A program made the position numbers and the translations under genes. The notes beneath the pieces are model-generated. The model saw only the letters and a list, made by a program, of their open reading frames with translations, was not told where the DNA came from and made no database searches. Source: Populus alba (Eukaryota > Streptophyta > Magnoliopsida > Malpighiales > Salicaceae). Taken from it: DNA of 64,000 nucleotides. Location: positions 14,368,889 through 14,432,888 of the forward strand of contig NC_133289.1 in assembly GCF_005239225.2 (NCBI RefSeq), given 5' to 3'. How positions within the stretch are numbered: the stretch's first letter is position 1; each line of letters begins with the position of its first letter. Positions 63,200-64,000 of the stretch are shown piece after piece.

Positions 63200-63390
63200 T
63201 AAAGAGTGGTGGGGCTATTGTCCTAGGGAGGCCTCAGATCCATCATTTGGAGATTGTGGGGCTATTGGTCTAGGGATGCCTTAGACCTATCCTTTAAATA
63301 TTGGTAGGGCTATTGCCCTTGAGAGGCCTTAGACCTATCATTTGGAGATTATGGGGCTATTACCTCAGGGAGATAAAGCATAATCACATC
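63200..63390. repeat. 47-bp tandem repeat, four copies
   Basis: The word 'ggggctattg' or a variant recurs near 63211, 63258, 63306 and 63353. Each is followed by 'agggaggcctcaga' or a variant and then 'catttggagat'. Confidence 0.9.
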
Positions 63391-63510
63391 CATGTTTAGT
63401 ATAATCAAATACATTCCAGATTATGCTCAGAGCCATAATCATTCCCAAACTCCATCTCACATCACACGCATAAGTTAATAATTAAAAGAGCCAATTCGAG
63501 CACGAAGATT

Positions 63511-63537
63511 TCACACACACACACACACACACACACA
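63511..63537. repeat. CA microsatellite
   Basis: About 13 CA dinucleotides lie in an A+T-rich stretch. Confidence 0.95.
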
Positions 63538-64000
63538 GCACAACACAGTTTAATATTCTAACATAATCTAGTACATTCTAATATCCCAAGCATAGGTTGA
63601 TACATTTAATATTTCAGAAACAAAATATTACGAACATAATATTCTATATAGGTTACATGTTTACTGCATGAAAAAATTACACCACAAATCCCTAAGTTCA
63701 TAACTTATACAAAAAGAGATCAAAGAACTTAAAATCTATTCCTGACGTGAATGGGAGGGACCTGTAAAATATAAATTTCCCATATAATTAAAAACAAATG
63801 ATTAAAATACAAGCAATTTATAGAAGAAAAATTAAACATATCTATCTACTTAAATCATATGAGATTCTAAATACAACTATAAACTCCTTTTAAGGGTTAT
63901 ATATAAAAAAATTGTTTCTATTAACTTCTCCCCCCTCCACATCAGAAAGACTATTGCCGCCACCAATGACCTCCATTAGTGTCTTTAGTTGCCCGTCCTG
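63538..64000. other. Right-edge A+T-rich DNA, no gene seen
   Basis: No coding feature was recognised before the window ends. Confidence 0.4.

Overview
This is nuclear DNA from a flowering plant, a eudicot and probably a woody rosid of the Populus/Salix type. The placement is inferred from intron-rich plant genes, strong A+T bias and the transposon families present; it was not tested by search. The window is transposon-rich. Three intact host genes occupy about 19 kb, and nearly everything else that can be recognised is transposon debris or tandem repeat.

Host genes. (1) A TCX5/TCX6-like CPP gene with two CXC domains lies on the minus strand (coding 18377-25275, 8 exons, 589 aa). One of its introns is GC-AG, and one holds a LINE fragment. 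(2) A gene for a glycine/proline/arginine-rich protein with one RanBP2-type zinc finger lies on the minus strand (coding 35285-40084, 3 exons, 370 aa). (3) A plastid-type two-domain glyoxalase I gene lies on the plus strand (coding 55033-58672, 9 exons, 353 aa). I placed every splice site by reading, and all exon phases join correctly.

Most unusual object. Positions 4158-13564 hold a complete 9.4-kb LTR retrotransposon with 2.15-kb LTRs (4158-6307 and 11418-13564), a primer-binding site, a polypurine tract, and a damaged Tat-like gag as the only coding domain. No reverse transcriptase, RNase H or integrase was found. Each LTR carries, in antisense, an open 129-codon ORF with a complete AP2/ERF DNA-binding domain and an EAR-like DLNLP motif, so the element appears to have captured a host ERF gene. 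The same LTRs carry four hairpins with an identical GCCAGA loop, a bulged A at the same place and covarying stems, plus a longer GC-rich hairpin. All of these lie between the LTR TATA box and the primer-binding site, where a packaging or translation signal would be expected. Two tandem arrays sit just before the 3' LTR.

Other mobile DNA, left to right: a degenerate Ty3/gypsy gag-protease fragment flanked by an inverted repeat (1-2554); a decayed Ty1/copia pol end (about 14300-15490) followed by a putative LTR; a hAT fragment (26600-27421); a three-unit 0.6-kb repeat (27580-29200); a dead Mutator-like transposase (31560-33680); a dead RICESLEEPER-like hAT (41150-43230); a dead DUF659-type hAT (47090-49290); a chromovirus integrase/chromodomain end with its 3' LTR (52370-53527); and a possible Transposase_28-like fragment (about 61850-62480). 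Diverged minisatellites lie at 49970-50330, 51080-51560, 60540-60990 and 63200-63390.

The three genes show no operon-like link. From memory, and unverified, the Arabidopsis counterparts of the TCX gene and the zinc-finger gene are also close neighbours, so that pair may be old synteny now separated by transposon insertions.
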